In this document: one piece after another, positions 4,634 to 5,702 of the stretch | Layout: the number at the start of each line of letters is the position of its first letter | Numbering within the stretch: position 1 is the stretch's first letter | Assembly: GCA_937959375.1 (NCBI GenBank) | Contig: CALGLS010000269.1 | Coordinates: 1-5,702, forward strand | DNA from: an uncultured Saprospiraceae bacterium | GTDB lineage: Bacteria > Bacteroidota > Bacteroidia > Chitinophagales > Saprospiraceae | Length of the DNA: 5,702 nucleotides | Reading direction: 5' to 3' | Made by a program: the position numbers and the translations under genes | The notes under the pieces: model-generated | Told to the model about the DNA's origin: nothing | Seen by the model: only the letters and a program-made list of their open reading frames with translations | Databases searched by the model: none

Positions 4634-5683
4634 ATGAAAAACTTAGAATTACTCAAAAAGATTTGTGAAACGCCTGGGGCTCCGGGATTCGAACAACGTA
4701 TTCGTACACTCATTCTAAAAGAATTGAAAGGGCTGGCTGATGAAGTTAGTGTTGACCCAATGGGCAGTATCATCGCAGTGAAAAAGGGAAAGACCGATAA
4801 GAAAGTAATGGTGGCAGCACACATGGATGAAATTGGTTTTATCGTAACGCACATTGACGACGAAGGATTTATCCGCTTCCATACACTTGGTGGCTTTGAT
4901 CCAAAAACACTGACGTCACAACGTGTGATTATACACGGTAAAAAAGATGTGATTGGTATCATGGGCTGCAAGCCAATCCATTTAATGAAACCAGAGGAGA
5001 GAGGTAAACCAATGCCGATTGAAGAATACTTCATTGATACGGGATTGACTGCTAAAGAAGTGGAGAAGTTAATTAACGTAGGGGATCCGATCACAAGAGA
5101 ACGCGAACTTATCGAAATGGGAGATTGTGTGAACTCCAAATCCTTAGACAATCGTGTTTCTGTTTTTATATTACTAGAAGTTTTGCGTGAGCTTAAAGGC
5201 AAAAAAGTACCTTATGATATCTACGCAGTCTTTACGGTGCAAGAAGAAGTTGGTTTGCGAGGTGCAATCGCTGCGGCACACTTAATCAATCCTGATTTTG
5301 GTTTTGGTCTAGATGTAACAATCGCCTTCGACGTGCCAGGTGCGCAGTCTCACGAAATGATTACTCGTTTGAATAAAGGTACAGCCATAAAAGTAATGGA
5401 CGGTATGTCAATTTGTGATTATCGAATGGTTAAGTATCTAAAAGAAATAGGAACGAAAAAGAAAATTGCATGGCAACCAGAAATCCTTCCACGAGGAGGA
5501 ACCGACACCGCTGGTATTCAACGCTTCGGCAAGTCAGGTGCCATCACCGGCGCCATTTCTATCCCATTGCGTAACATGCACCAAACGATAGAACTCGTTC
5601 ACAAAAACGATATTAAAAGTACCATCAATCTTTTGCGTGAAGCATTAAAAGGCTTGGATAAGTACGACTGGTCGTTTAAGTAG
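4634..5683 (+). CDS. M42-family metallo-aminopeptidase (glutamyl aminopeptidase/endoglucanase-like family)
   Basis: This 349-residue cytoplasmic enzyme should remove N-terminal residues from peptides with a two-metal centre; M42 proteins typically form large oligomeric shells that finish peptide breakdown. Every expected ligand is visible: H63 and catalytic D65 in AAHMDEIGF, bridging D172 in SLDNR, catalytic base E204 and ligand E205 in VQEEVGLRG, D233 in AFDVPG, and H316 in RNMHQTIE. The conserved GGTDTAG is at 288-294. Length is normal for the family. I chose the ATG at 4634 because MKNLELLKKICETPGAPGFE is a typical M42 N-terminus. A frame extending to 4601 would need a TTG codon and add 11 residues that do not look like the family. 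The gene has its own promoter and a leader with two dyads. Peptide preference cannot be read, and some M42 members were historically annotated as cellulases. Confidence 0.95.
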   Translation: MKNLELLKKICETPGAPGFEQRIRTLILKELKGLADEVSVDPMGSIIAVKKGKTDKKVMVAAHMDEIGFIVTHIDDEGFIRFHTLGGFDPKTLTSQRVIIHGKKDVIGIMGCKPIHLMKPEERGKPMPIEEYFIDTGLTAKEVEKLINVGDPITRERELIEMGDCVNSKSLDNRVSVFILLEVLRELKGKKVPYDIYAVFTVQEEVGLRGAIAAAHLINPDFGFGLDVTIAFDVPGAQSHEMITRLNKGTAIKVMDGMSICDYRMVKYLKEIGTKKKIAWQPEILPRGGTDTAGIQRFGKSGAITGAISIPLRNMHQTIELVHKNDIKSTINLLREALKGLDKYDWSFK

Positions 5684-5702
5684 TGACCGTTGGAAGTGGG
5701 AT

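Noticed and set aside
4537..5202. 221-codon open frame on the minus strand over the peptidase gene
   Set aside because: It is Ser/Ile/Pro-rich, as expected from the reverse complement of a real gene, and overlaps an M42 gene with all catalytic residues intact.

Overview
The window looks like ordinary chromosomal DNA of a Bacteroidota bacterium, probably from the Flavobacteriales or a nearby order. The DNA is AT-rich. Genes start without clear Shine-Dalgarno sequences, usually after A-rich stretches. Several intergenic octamers match TAnnTTTG, the -7 element used by the Bacteroidota primary sigma factor. The proteins also look like Bacteroidota members of their families. The assignment to phylum is an inference; genus and species cannot be read from the sequence.

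Layout. Bases 2-154 are the 3' end of an amidohydrolase gene (YtcJ type), followed directly by a hairpin (155-175). A 54-residue basic, single-pass membrane protein of unknown function lies at 253-417. A control region (about 470-532) then precedes a two-gene operon: an OmpR/PhoB-family response regulator (576-1277) and its membrane histidine kinase (1274-2752), overlapping by ATGA. On the opposite strand and convergent with the kinase is a 14-helix polysaccharide flippase-like protein (4333-2855). The two genes meet in a long imperfect hairpin built from hexamer repeats (2765-2862). A 300-bp divergent intergenic region (4334-4633) separates the flippase from an M42-family metallo-aminopeptidase (4634-5683) with its full set of metal ligands.

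How the genes relate. Only the regulator and kinase form a clear functional unit: the kinase should sense a signal through its extracytoplasmic domain, phosphorylate itself at H274 and pass the phosphate to D52 of the regulator. The control region resembles a PhoB-type activated promoter. Two 7-bp half-sites, 11 bp apart, end exactly 10 bp upstream of a TAnnTTTG element, and no good -33 element is present at the usual distance. This suggests that the regulator controls its own operon. The amidohydrolase, small membrane protein, flippase and peptidase look like unrelated neighbours in separate transcription units.

I see no mobile element, CRISPR array, phage gene, tRNA or rRNA, and no clear new multi-gene system. 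The points most worth following are in non-coding DNA: the Pho-box-like repeats, the hexamer hairpin, and three similarly spaced GTTC/GAAC dyads in the divergent intergenic region.
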